Of a DNA stretch of 6,264 nt, positions 1-5,776 are shown one piece after another; position 1 is the first letter of the stretch, and every line of letters starts with the position of its first letter. The notes below the pieces were generated by a model, which did not search any database, was not told where the DNA came from, and was given only the letters and a program-made list of their open reading frames with translations. The stretch spans positions 1-6,264 of the forward strand of contig SDZP01000211.1 in assembly GCA_004144935.1 (NCBI GenBank), written 5' to 3'. The position numbers were made by a program, and so were the translations under genes. This DNA comes from Caulobacteraceae bacterium (GTDB taxonomy: Bacteria > Pseudomonadota > Alphaproteobacteria > Caulobacterales > Caulobacteraceae).

Positions 1-1
1 C

Positions 2-1819
2 TTCATCCTGTTCGCCACCAGCTGGCTGCTGACCGGCCTGATCGCCGCGACGCCGCTGCAGCTCTACATGCGTGATGGCTTCACCCCGCTGGAAGGCATC
101 GCGCTTGGCCTGTTCGTGGTGCTGGTCGGCGCCGTCTCGACCTGGTTCTGCAGCGCCGTCGCCGGCTTCTGGGTGCTGAAGAACCGCCGTGAGGACATCT
201 TCGACTTTCCGGCCATCGTGCCTGCGCCGCGCGTCAAGACCGCGCTCCTGATGCCCCTCTACAACGAGGATCCGGCCGCCACCCTGGCTCGCCTGGCCCG
301 CATCGAGCGCTCGCTGAGCATGCTGGGCGTCGCCCACTGGTTCGATCTCTTCGTGCTGAGCGACACCACCAACGAGGCCATCGCCGCCCAGGAACGCGTC
401 CAGTTCTCGGCCCTGCGCGCCCGCAGCCGCTGCGCCACCTACTACCGCCGCCGCCCCAAGAACATCGAGCGCAAGGCCGGCAACATCAGCGACTGGACCA
501 CCCGCTGGGGCGGCGCCTACGAGCACATGATCATCCTCGACGCCGACAGCGTGATGAGCGGCGAAACCGTCGTGAAGCTGGTCGACGCCATGGAGCGCCA
601 CCCGGGCCTGGGCCTGCTGCAGACCACCCCGGTGATCATCGGCGCCGAGACCCTCTACGCCCGCGCCCAGCAGTTCAGCGTCCGCATGTTCGGCAAGGTG
701 GCCTCGGCCGGCCTCGCCTGGTGGACCGGCGCCGAGAGCAGCTACTGGGGCCACAACGCCATCGTCCGGGTGAAGGCCTTCGCCGCCTGCTCGGGCCTGC
801 CGGTGCTGCCGGGCAAGAAGCCCTTCGGCGGCCACATCCTCAGCCACGACGTGGTCGAGGCGGCCCTGCTTCGCCGCGGCGGCTGGGCCGTGCATGTCAC
901 CCCGGTGCTCGACGGTTCGACCGAAGAGACCCCGCCCTCGATGATCGAGTTCATGAAGCGCGACCGTCGCTGGGCGCAGGGCAACCTGCAGCACCTCGGC
1001 CTGCTGTTCGCGCCCGGCCTGCACCCGATCAGCCGCCTGCAGCTGTTCTTCGGCATGCTCTGCTACCTCGTTTCCCCGATCTGGCTGCTGTCGCTGGTCG
1101 TCGGCCTTGGCATCCAGGCCCAGATCACCCTGACCATGCCCGAGTACTGGCGCCTGCTGGCCCCGGTGAAGTACGACCCCATCATCTGGGCCTCGCTGCT
1201 GACCGTGCTGATGCTGATCGGCCCCAAGATCCTCGGCCTGGCCCTGACGCTCAGCCGTCCGGAAGAGAGCGCCAAGTTCGGCGGTCGCCTCGCCATTCTG
1301 AAGAGCGCCGCCTTCGAGACCGCCTACTCGGCCGTCATGGCCCCGGTGATGATGGTCGGCCACAGCCGCATCGTCTTCGAGGTGCTGATGGGCCGCGATG
1401 CCGGCTGGTCGACCCAGACCCGCGACGGCGAGACCCTCACCTACAAGGACGCCTTCCGCGCCCACCGCTGGGAGATCAACACCGGCCTGCTGTTCGCCAG
1501 CATGCTGCTGCTGGCCCCCAACCTGACCATCTGGTTCGCCCCCATCATCCTGCCCCTGATCGCCTCGCCGTTCATCGCCGTTGCGACCAGCCGCAAGGAT
1601 CTCGGCGCCTGGGCCGGCCGTCTCGGCCTGCTGGTCACGCCGGAAGAGGTCACCGAACGCAGCGAAGCGCTCGGCGCCCAGATCCACCAGCTGTTCCCGA
1701 CGGTGTCGGACCGCCACGCGACGGTGATGAGCCTGGACCTGCCGGAATCTTCGGTCTTCTGGCCGAACCTGATCGCTACGCAACGCCGCGCGATGCCGGC
1801 CTCGGCGACGGTGCACTAG
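2..1819 (+). CDS. mdoH: Glucans biosynthesis glucosyltransferase H (MdoH/OpgH), 5'-truncated
   Basis: This is an inner-membrane family 2 glycosyltransferase that builds the linear beta-1,2 glucose backbone of osmoregulated periplasmic glucans from UDP-glucose. The frame is open to the left edge: codons from base 2 encode a hydrophobic stretch (FILFATSWLLTGL...) before the first Met at 68. The true start is therefore outside the window, and 605 codons are visible, against about 850 residues in E. coli and fewer in many alphaproteobacteria. Numbering from Met68, the sequence shows an N-terminal membrane segment (about 8-37), the nucleotide-sugar entry motif LMPLYNED (61-68), the conserved RRPKNIERKAGNISDW (128-143), the DADS metal/UDP site (158-161), the FGGHILSHD acceptor-site motif (253-261) and the catalytic RDRRWAQGN (298-306, the Q/RxxRW class). 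Several C-terminal membrane segments follow from about 321. It ends in TAG. An mdoG/opgG partner would be expected upstream but is not visible. The identification is firm. Confidence 0.95.
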   Translation, partial: FILFATSWLLTGLIAATPLQLYMRDGFTPLEGIALGLFVVLVGAVSTWFCSAVAGFWVLKNRREDIFDFPAIVPAPRVKTALLMPLYNEDPAATLARLARIERSLSMLGVAHWFDLFVLSDTTNEAIAAQERVQFSALRARSRCATYYRRRPKNIERKAGNISDWTTRWGGAYEHMIILDADSVMSGETVVKLVDAMERHPGLGLLQTTPVIIGAETLYARAQQFSVRMFGKVASAGLAWWTGAESSYWGHNAIVRVKAFAACSGLPVLPGKKPFGGHILSHDVVEAALLRRGGWAVHVTPVLDGSTEETPPSMIEFMKRDRRWAQGNLQHLGLLFAPGLHPISRLQLFFGMLCYLVSPIWLLSLVVGLGIQAQITLTMPEYWRLLAPVKYDPIIWASLLTVLMLIGPKILGLALTLSRPEESAKFGGRLAILKSAAFETAYSAVMAPVMMVGHSRIVFEVLMGRDAGWSTQTRDGETLTYKDAFRAHRWEINTGLLFASMLLLAPNLTIWFAPIILPLIASPFIAVATSRKDLGAWAGRLGLLVTPEEVTERSEALGAQIHQLFPTVSDRHATVMSLDLPESSVFWPNLIATQRRAMPASATVH

Positions 1820-1843
1820 GCTTTCGAAGAACGCCCTGCGGGC

Positions 1844-1866
1844 CCTTCTCCCCTTGGGGGAGAAGG
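1844..1866. terminator. Possible terminator hairpin after mdoH
   Basis: A perfect 10-bp GC-rich stem with a 3-nt loop starts 24 bases after the mdoH stop. The equivalent stem at 1973-1995 ends 4 bases from the end of the convergent marR gene, so each gene is followed closely by one hairpin. Neither stem is followed by a run of T residues, so classical Rho-independent termination is not shown. A transcript-end-stabilising role or no function is equally possible. Confidence 0.3.
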
Positions 1867-1995
1867 TGTCGGCGCAGCCGACGGATGAGGGGTCGCACCG
1901 GCCCATCCGACCCTGCGGCCACCTCATCCGGCCAAGGTCAGTGCGACCCCTCATCCGACCCCTTCGGGGCCACCTTCTCCCCCAAGGGGAGAAGG
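1844..1995. repeat. Nested palindromic intergenic repeat, two 55-bp inverted arms
   Basis: Left arm 1844-1898 and right arm 1941-1995 are inverted copies. The outer 25 bp and inner 16 bp of each arm match perfectly, separated by a 14-base block that differs. Each arm begins with its own 10-bp stem: CCTTCTCCCC/GGGGAGAAGG at 1844-1866 with loop TTG, and 1973-1995 with loop CAA. The differing block forms a small hairpin in both arms: GTCGGC/GCCGAC at 1868-1882 on the left and CCCC/GGGG at 1959-1969 on the right. The 42-base centre holds degenerate pieces of the same unit (CATCCGACCC at 1904, CCTCATCCG at 1922). It lies between two convergent genes. The architecture resembles the REP/BIME-like intergenic repeats of high-GC proteobacteria. 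Copy number elsewhere in the genome cannot be seen from this window. Confidence 0.85.
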
Positions 1996-1999
1996 AAGG

Positions 2000-2524
2000 C
2001 TAAGCCGCCTTGGCGAGCTTCTCTTTCTTCTTCTTCGCCTTCTTTTCGGCCTTCTCCGCCTTCTCGGCCTTGGTCTTCTTCACCCGCGCCTCGCCGGCGG
2101 CCAGCACTTCCAGCGCCTCCAGCAGAGCCTCGCGCTTGCCCTTCGGCAGCAGCGCCATCAGAGCCGCATCGGCGGCCAGGGTCTTGGGGCCGATGGCCTC
2201 CAGCGCCCCGCGCCCGGCATCGGTCAGCCGCACGGCATTGGCCCGCGCGTCCTGCGCCGAGCGTTCCCGGGCCAGCAGGCCCTTGTCGATCATCCGGGCG
2301 ACCATGTCGGCCAGGGTGGAGCGATCGATGCCTGTGGAGGCCACGAGGTCCGCCTGGGCGGCGCCCTCCTTCTCGGCCACGGCGGCCAGCACGGCATGCT
2401 GGCGCTGCGTCACCGCGCCGGGACCGGCTTCGGCGGCATAGAGATCGAGAGCCCGCTGGGCGGCCCTGTGCAGCAGGTGGCCCACCGATGCGGCCGCCCG
2501 TTTGCCCGACTTGTCTTTCGCCAT
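2000..2524 (-). CDS. MarR-family transcriptional regulator with lysine-rich tail
   Basis: This is a winged-helix DNA-binding protein of the MarR family; such proteins usually act as dimeric repressors controlling an adjacent or divergent gene, often in response to small phenolic ligands. Two ATGs are adjacent (2525-2527 and 2522-2524). The second is preferred because GGAGG then sits 5 nt upstream, against only 2 nt for the first. Counting from the first Met of 175 residues, a dimerisation helix (about 12-33) precedes the winged helix (about 40-105), with recognition-helix sequence TGIDRSTLADMVARM and the family wing signature DARANAVRLTDAG (93-105). The C-terminus is unusual: residues 150-175 contain 13 lysines plus Ala/Glu in a low-complexity run. 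It is convergent with mdoH and follows yciB on the same strand after 75 nt. Its target and ligand are not evident. Confidence 0.88.
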   Translation of the reverse strand: MAKDKSGKRAAASVGHLLHRAAQRALDLYAAEAGPGAVTQRQHAVLAAVAEKEGAAQADLVASTGIDRSTLADMVARMIDKGLLARERSAQDARANAVRLTDAGRGALEAIGPKTLAADAALMALLPKGKREALLEALEVLAAGEARVKKTKAEKAEKAEKKAKKKKEKLAKAA

Positions 2525-2527
2525 CAT

Positions 2528-2602
2528 CCCCTCCGGTTCATCGACCGCCTGCGGAGCTTAATGGGTCACGGTGTAGGTTTGACGACAGATGAAATCGGCC
2601 GG
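2528..2602 (-). promoter_or_regulatory. Candidate marR promoter region (weak)
   Basis: The 75 bases between the yciB stop and marR start contain, on the minus strand, TCGTCA (4 of 6 bases matching TTGACA) followed after 16 nt by CATTAA (3 of 6 matching TATAAT). Downstream of these lies the strong GGAGGGG ribosome-binding sequence of marR. The promoter match is weak and no clear MarR-type inverted repeat operator is visible. marR could instead be read through from the ftsY-yciB transcript. Confidence 0.2.
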
Positions 2603-3256
2603 TTACTCGATAACGGGCGGCGCGGACTTGGCGTCTTCCGGGTCGACCGGCGGGCCGCCCTGCGTCTCCGCCTCCTTCATGCCGCGCATGATCAGCGGGG
2701 CCTGGCTCAGCGAGAAGAGGATGGTCAGGCCAAGGATGCCGAACACCTTGAAGGTGGCCCAGACCTCTTCCGACAGGTTGCGCCAGACGATCTCGTTCAG
2801 CACCGCCACGGCCAGGAAGAACAGCCCATAGCGCAGGGTGAAGGTGCGCCAGACCGCGTCGGTCATCACCAGCTCCGACCCCATCAGCTGCTTGAGGAAG
2901 TTCTTCCGGGCAGCCAGCCCGCCCAGCAGGATGACGCCGAACAGGGTCATGGTGATGGTCGGCTTCAGCTTGAGGAAGATCGGGTCCTTGAAGAAGACCG
3001 TCAGGGTGCCGAACACCAGGGCCAGGACGCCGGAGATCAGCGGCATCGGCGCCAGTCGCTTTTCAACGATGAAGCCGACGACGATGGCGATGGCCGAGCC
3101 GGCCACCAGCCACCAGGCGGCGGCGACCAGGCTGTGGGTGGTCAGGTAGCCGATGAAGAAGGCCAGCAGGCCGCCGAAGTCGACGGCGGTGCGGATCCAG
3201 CCGTGGGACTTCTTCCTGGCCGGGGCCGGACCTGAAACGGGAGGCATGTCGCTCAT
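2603..3256 (-). CDS. yciB: Inner-membrane protein YciB/IspZ (septation protein A family)
   Basis: This is a polytopic inner-membrane protein of the YciB/IspZ family (Pfam IspA, PF04279). The family is linked to cell-envelope integrity and septation, and E. coli YciB is reported to interact with elongation and division proteins; the molecular activity is not established. The 217 residues contain about six hydrophobic segments (roughly 23-40, 44-63, 72-89, 100-117, 141-157, 170-188). Family signatures visible are KPTITMTLFGVILLGGL (98-114), the Trp/Arg/Tyr-containing WRTFTLRYG (136-144) and NEIVWRNLSEEVWATFKVFG (154-173). The N-terminal ~20 residues and the Pro/Glu-rich C-terminal tail from about 195 are cytoplasmic-looking and not conserved. 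The start is set by AAAGGA 5 nt upstream of the ATG. The gene begins 9 nt after the ftsY stop, so the two are almost certainly co-transcribed, as in other alphaproteobacteria. Confidence 0.95.
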   Translation of the reverse strand: MSDMPPVSGPAPARKKSHGWIRTAVDFGGLLAFFIGYLTTHSLVAAAWWLVAGSAIAIVVGFIVEKRLAPMPLISGVLALVFGTLTVFFKDPIFLKLKPTITMTLFGVILLGGLAARKNFLKQLMGSELVMTDAVWRTFTLRYGLFFLAVAVLNEIVWRNLSEEVWATFKVFGILGLTILFSLSQAPLIMRGMKEAETQGGPPVDPEDAKSAPPVIE

Positions 3257-3261
3257 GGGAA

Positions 3262-3268
3262 TCCTTTA
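3262..3268 (-). promoter_or_regulatory. yciB ribosome-binding site overlapping the ftsY stop codon
   Basis: On the minus strand the sequence reads TAAAGGA followed by five bases and ATG. The TAA is the ftsY stop, and its last two bases form part of the AAAGGA Shine-Dalgarno sequence of yciB. This fixes the yciB start and suggests that ribosomes finishing ftsY help initiate yciB. Confidence 0.75.
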
Positions 3269-4195
3269 GCCGTCCAGCCCGACCAGGGACCGGGAAAACG
3301 CCCGGGCGTCGAAAGGTTGCAGATCGTCAATCCCCTCGCCGACCCCGATCAGCTTGATGGGACTGTCCGACGCCTGCGCCACCGGCACCAGCACCCCGCC
3401 GCGGGCGGTGCCGTCCAGCTTGGTCATGACGATGCCCGAGACGCCGATCTGGTTGCCGAACAGGTTCTCCTGGCTCAGCGCGTTGCGCCCGACCGTCGCA
3501 TCGAGGACCAGCAGGGTCTCGTGCGGCGCGTCCGGATCGACCTTCTTCAGAACGCGGATGACCTTGAGCAGCTCGTCCATCAGGCCCTGCTTGTTCTGCA
3601 GCCGGCCGGCGGTGTCGATCAGGACCACGTCATAGCCGTCGGCCTTCGCCTTCTCGACTGCGTCGAAGGCGAGGCCCGCCGCGTCGGCGCCGGTCGGCCG
3701 GCTCATGAAGTCGGCCCCGGCCCGGGTGGCCCAGACCTGCAGCTGTTCGACGGCGGCGGCGCGGAAGGTGTCGCCGGCCACGATCAGCACCTTGGCGCCC
3801 TTGCCCGTCAGGTCGGCGGCGATCTTGCCCAGGGTCGTGGTCTTGCCTGAGCCGTTCACCCCGATGAACAGCACCACATAGGGCTTGGGGCCGGCCAGCG
3901 GATTGAACTCCCCTTGCCGGCTGACCAGCTCGCGGGTGACCAGGTCGGCGAGGGCTTCCTTGACCTCCTGGTCGGAGACCGACTTGCCGAACTTGGCGTC
4001 ACTGAAGGCCTGGGTGATGCGGTCGGCGGCATGCGGGCCGAGATCGGCCTCGATCAGCATCTCCTCCAGCTCGTCCAGCTGCTGCTGGTCAAGGGGACGA
4101 CGGAAGATTTCGGTGACCTGCTGGGTCATCGCCTGCGAGGAGCGGGAAAGCCCGCTGGTCAGGCGCTGGAACCAGCCTTGTTTCTGTTCAGCCAT
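3266..4195 (-). CDS. ftsY: Signal recognition particle receptor FtsY
   Basis: FtsY is the SRP-family GTPase at the inner membrane that docks Ffh/4.5S RNA-bound ribosomes and hands nascent membrane proteins to the Sec translocon. The 309-residue product is complete. A helical N domain (about 20-90, including the typical LDELEEMLIEADLG) is followed by the GTPase G domain: G1 P-loop GVNGSGKT (112-119), G2/insertion-box motif DTFRAAAVEQL (142-152), G3 DTAGR (194-198), G4 TKLDG (258-262) and GVGEG (284-288) near the C-terminus. The long acidic A domain of E. coli FtsY is absent; a short amphipathic N-terminus (WFQRLTSGLSRSSQ) likely provides the membrane contact, as in other short FtsY proteins. 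The Shine-Dalgarno is weak: the purine-rich AAGGCAGG lies rather far upstream. It is followed by yciB after 9 nt and preceded by a small same-strand ORF 44 nt upstream. The identification is certain. Confidence 0.98.
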   Translation of the reverse strand: MAEQKQGWFQRLTSGLSRSSQAMTQQVTEIFRRPLDQQQLDELEEMLIEADLGPHAADRITQAFSDAKFGKSVSDQEVKEALADLVTRELVSRQGEFNPLAGPKPYVVLFIGVNGSGKTTTLGKIAADLTGKGAKVLIVAGDTFRAAAVEQLQVWATRAGADFMSRPTGADAAGLAFDAVEKAKADGYDVVLIDTAGRLQNKQGLMDELLKVIRVLKKVDPDAPHETLLVLDATVGRNALSQENLFGNQIGVSGIVMTKLDGTARGGVLVPVAQASDSPIKLIGVGEGIDDLQPFDARAFSRSLVGLDG

Positions 4196-4239
4196 GGGCG
4201 GGGTTTAGCCTGCCTTGCCGCGCCACGAAAGCGGCGCGC

Positions 4240-4467
4240 TCAATGGCCCTTGGGCGGTTCGGGCGGGGAGCCCGGACGCGGCCCGGAACGTGGCCCCGGA
4301 CGCGGCAAGGGAAGGGACAGCATGTCGGCGATCTCATCGTCGCTGTTGTTGTCGACGATGGCCTTCAGGGTGCGATCCTCCAGCGCCTCGGGGCCGTCCG
4401 GCCGACCGAGCAGCACGGCCAGTTTCAACGCCCATTTGCGCATCCGAAGATCGATGACCTCGCCCAT
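4240..4467 (-). CDS. Small hypothetical protein with Pro/Arg/Gly-rich tail
   Basis: I do not recognise this 75-residue protein. The first ~50 residues look like a small folded helical unit with balanced charge (MGEVIDLRMRKWALKLAVLL, then the acidic DNNSDDEIADMLSLPL at about 40-55). The last ~22 residues are a disordered Pro/Arg/Gly/Ser tail built from short near-repeats (PRPGPRSGPRPGSPPEPP). There is no signal peptide or clear membrane span. It lies 44 nt upstream of ftsY on the same strand and could be its first co-transcribed gene; on the other side it is divergent from the TRIC gene. The Shine-Dalgarno is poor, and ATG at 4441-4443 (MRKWALK...) is an alternative start. A non-coding artefact cannot be excluded, but the composition of the N-terminal part is protein-like. 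Confidence 0.55.
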   Translation of the reverse strand: MGEVIDLRMRKWALKLAVLLGRPDGPEALEDRTLKAIVDNNSDDEIADMLSLPLPRPGPRSGPRPGSPPEPPKGH

Positions 4468-4499
4468 CTCGCCAGCCTGCGCTCCGGCGGGCGGGCTTT

Positions 4500-4511
4500 C
4501 AAGCCGGCTTG
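4500..4511. promoter_or_regulatory. 12-bp perfect palindrome in divergent intergenic region
   Basis: CAAGCCGGCTTG is a perfect palindrome lying in the 64-base gap between the small minus-strand gene (start 4467) and the plus-strand TRIC gene (start 4532). It overlaps a second small inverted repeat, GGCTT-TC-AAGCC, at 4494-4505. Position and symmetry fit an operator for a dimeric regulator acting on either gene. Palindromes of this size also arise by chance in GC-rich DNA, so the assignment is tentative. Confidence 0.3.
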
Positions 4512-4531
4512 CGGCGGCCTAGAGACGGAAC

Positions 4532-5176
4532 ATGCAGCCGACCCTGCCCAATCTCGATGTCGCCTTCCTGCTGTTCGACTACGCCGCCGTGCTGGTCTTC
4601 GGCGCGTCGGGCGCCCTGGCGGCCGCGCGCCGGGGGCACGACATCGTCACCTTCGCCTTCTTCGCGGCGATGACCGGGGTCGGCGGCGGCACCCTGCGCG
4701 ACCTTCTGATCGGCGCGCCGGTCTTCTGGATCAACAGCCCCGGCTATCTGCTGACCAGCATCATAGCGGCGATCATCGTCTGGCTGGTCGGCCGAAGGAC
4801 CTGGCGACTGAGCGCTCTGCTCTGGCTCGATGCCGTAGGGATGGCGGCCTATTGTATCGTCGGCGCGGCCAAGGCCCTGGCGCTGGGCGTGCATCCGGTG
4901 TCGGCGGTGGTCATGGGGATGATGACAGCCTGTTTCGGCGGGGTGCTGCGCGACGTGGTGGCCGGCGAGCCATCGATCCTGCTGCAGCGAGAAATCTATG
5001 TGACGGCGACGATCCTGGGGGCTGCGGTGTTCGTGGTGCTGGCCGTGCTCGGCGTGGATCGGATTCTGGCCGGCGGGATCGGCTTCGCCGCGGCCTTCGC
5101 GCTACGCGGGGCGGCGATCCGATGGAAGCTGGGACTGCCGGGCTTCCACGGACGGGAGCCGCCGCCTGAGCGCTGA
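4532..5176 (+). CDS. TRIC-family (UPF0126) trimeric intracellular cation channel homologue
   Basis: This is a complete 214-residue integral membrane protein of the UPF0126/TRIC family (PF03458; E. coli relatives YadS and YicG). Structural work on prokaryotic members shows homotrimeric K+-permeable channels; physiological roles in bacteria are unclear, and some members have been called glycine transporters. The fold is two inverted three-helix repeats plus a seventh helix. Both repeat signatures are visible: GVGGGTLRDLL (49-59) in repeat one and CFGGVLRDVVAGEPSIL (134-150) in repeat two, the glycine-rich kinks that line the pore. Hydrophobic segments lie at about 11-30, 38-54, 70-87, 94-113, 119-137, 154-173 and 176-192. 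It ends with a short Pro/Glu/Arg tail. The Shine-Dalgarno is weak (ACGGA just before the ATG). It is a single gene, divergent on its left and convergent on its right. The family call is firm; the transported ion is inferred from the family. Confidence 0.93.
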   Translation: MQPTLPNLDVAFLLFDYAAVLVFGASGALAAARRGHDIVTFAFFAAMTGVGGGTLRDLLIGAPVFWINSPGYLLTSIIAAIIVWLVGRRTWRLSALLWLDAVGMAAYCIVGAAKALALGVHPVSAVVMGMMTACFGGVLRDVVAGEPSILLQREIYVTATILGAAVFVVLAVLGVDRILAGGIGFAAAFALRGAAIRWKLGLPGFHGREPPPER

Positions 5177-5203
5177 CCTCGCCACCAGGCGGAGTGTCCA
5201 AGC

Positions 5204-5404
5204 CTACCGGCGTGGATTGAGACAGGCGTCCCGGTGGCTGGCGAATTCCTCCGGCGTGCAGACGGGGAAGACCCGCGAGCTCAGCGGCGCGGCGGCAGGC
5301 TCCGGGGCGACGTTGGCCAGCCGGGCGCGCGCCGGGCCGGTGACCCAGCGCCAGGGATCGAAGGATGCGGTCATGGTGGGCGCCGTTTTCGTTGACTTGG
5401 CCAT
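5204..5404 (-). CDS. Small hypothetical protein, possibly coupled to upstream ORF
   Basis: I do not recognise this 66-residue ORF. The protein is basic at its N-terminus (MAKSTKTAPTMTASFDPWRW), with a Trp-containing patch followed by an Ala/Pro-rich middle and a Cys-containing C-terminal part (VFPVCTPEEFASHRDACLNP). No signal peptide, membrane span or known motif is evident. Its ATG is two bases after the stop of the preceding minus-strand ORF (TGA-TA-ATG), and there is no good Shine-Dalgarno, which fits translational re-initiation. A second ATG at 5372-5374 is an alternative start. It converges with the TRIC gene, whose stop is 27 bases from its own. Coding status is uncertain. Confidence 0.4.
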   Translation of the reverse strand: MAKSTKTAPTMTASFDPWRWVTGPARARLANVAPEPAAAPLSSRVFPVCTPEEFASHRDACLNPRR

Positions 5405-5406
5405 TA

Positions 5407-5586
5407 TCAGGACGGGTCCAGGGCGGTTGACCGGGCCTCGGCGGCCAGGGCGGCAAGTTCTCGTTGACGCCAGGACCGGCCGAGCGCGGCGAAATTTTCG
5501 CGGTCGTCAATGAGGCTGAGAACACGGGACAACAGTTCCGACTGCTCGGCTTTCAGTCGGCAGTTTTCGGAATTCAGGAAGTCCAT
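5407..5586 (-). CDS. Small hypothetical helical protein (59 aa)
   Basis: I do not recognise this ORF. From ATG 5584-5586 it encodes 59 residues that are almost entirely helix-forming and amphipathic (LKAEQSELLSRVLSLIDDRE, then FAALGRSWRQRELAALAAEA), suggesting a short helical hairpin or coiled-coil. The frame stays open to an earlier ATG at 5686-5688, giving 93 residues. I prefer the shorter form because the extra 34 residues pass through an AT-rich patch (13 of 40 bases G/C at 5631-5670) that looks more like a promoter than coding DNA. Neither start has a strong Shine-Dalgarno. The stop is followed two bases later by the ATG of the next small ORF, so the pair is probably one transcript. Function is unknown. 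Confidence 0.42.
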   Translation of the reverse strand: MDFLNSENCRLKAEQSELLSRVLSLIDDRENFAALGRSWRQRELAALAAEARSTALDPS

Positions 5587-5618
5587 GATGCACCAACAAC
5601 GGGCGCCAAGGCCGATAT

Positions 5619-5672
5619 GTTCCGCGGAACGCGAATTTCTGGAAATAAAACCTGATGGATTAAAATATCCGA
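5619..5672 (-). promoter_or_regulatory. AT-rich probable promoter/operator region with inverted repeats
   Basis: Upstream of the two small minus-strand ORFs, GC content falls to 13 of 40 bases at 5631-5670 in otherwise GC-rich DNA. The minus strand carries GATATTTTAAT, a plausible -10 region, but without a convincing -35. Beside it are a perfect 12-bp palindrome, GTTCCGCGGAAC (5619-5630), and an adjacent inverted repeat, ATTTC-TG-GAAAT (5635-5646). Together they could be a promoter with an operator. The regulator is unknown, and the palindrome does not fit the alphaproteobacterial LexA box. Confidence 0.35.
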
Positions 5673-5776
5673 GCCGGGCGACCGCCATTTCGTCTTACTC
5701 GATACTGGCAGTAAGCCGCCAAGCAGAGATCGCACGACCTACGGAAATGAGGTCCAGCGATGCCGAAATCAGCCAA

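Noticed and set aside
1844..1995. CRISPR array or structured riboswitch
   Set aside because: There is only one inverted pair, no regularly spaced direct repeats with unique spacers, and the element lies downstream of both flanking genes rather than before one.
721..2592. Long plus-strand open frame (623 codons) overlapping mdoH and marR
   Set aside because: It is the +1-shifted shadow of mdoH in GC-rich DNA: the translation is an Arg/Pro/Ala-rich run without domains, and it runs through the palindromic repeat and antisense to marR.
2396..3235. Plus-strand open frame of 279 codons antisense to marR and yciB
   Set aside because: Its Gly/Gln/His/Asp-rich composition without any motif is typical of the antisense of a membrane protein gene; yciB on the other strand is a clear family match.
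4243..5169. Plus-strand open frame of 308 codons across the TRIC gene
   Set aside because: It is in a different frame from the TRIC gene, has low-complexity Arg/Gly/Ala sequence, and is contradicted by the clear TRIC motifs in the real frame.
4911..5525. Minus-strand open frame of 204 codons antisense to TRIC and the small ORFs
   Set aside because: It is Pro/Arg/Ala-rich shadow sequence with no recognisable domain, and it overlaps both the firm TRIC call and the two better small ORFs.
5619..5630. LexA/SOS box
   Set aside because: The alphaproteobacterial box is a direct repeat GTTC-N7-GTTC; here the half-sites are inverted with a 4-base spacer.
5587..5776. tRNA gene or attachment site in the lower-GC gap
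   Set aside because: No T-loop GTTCRANNC sequence or cloverleaf arms were found, no integrase is present, and no direct repeat flanks the region.
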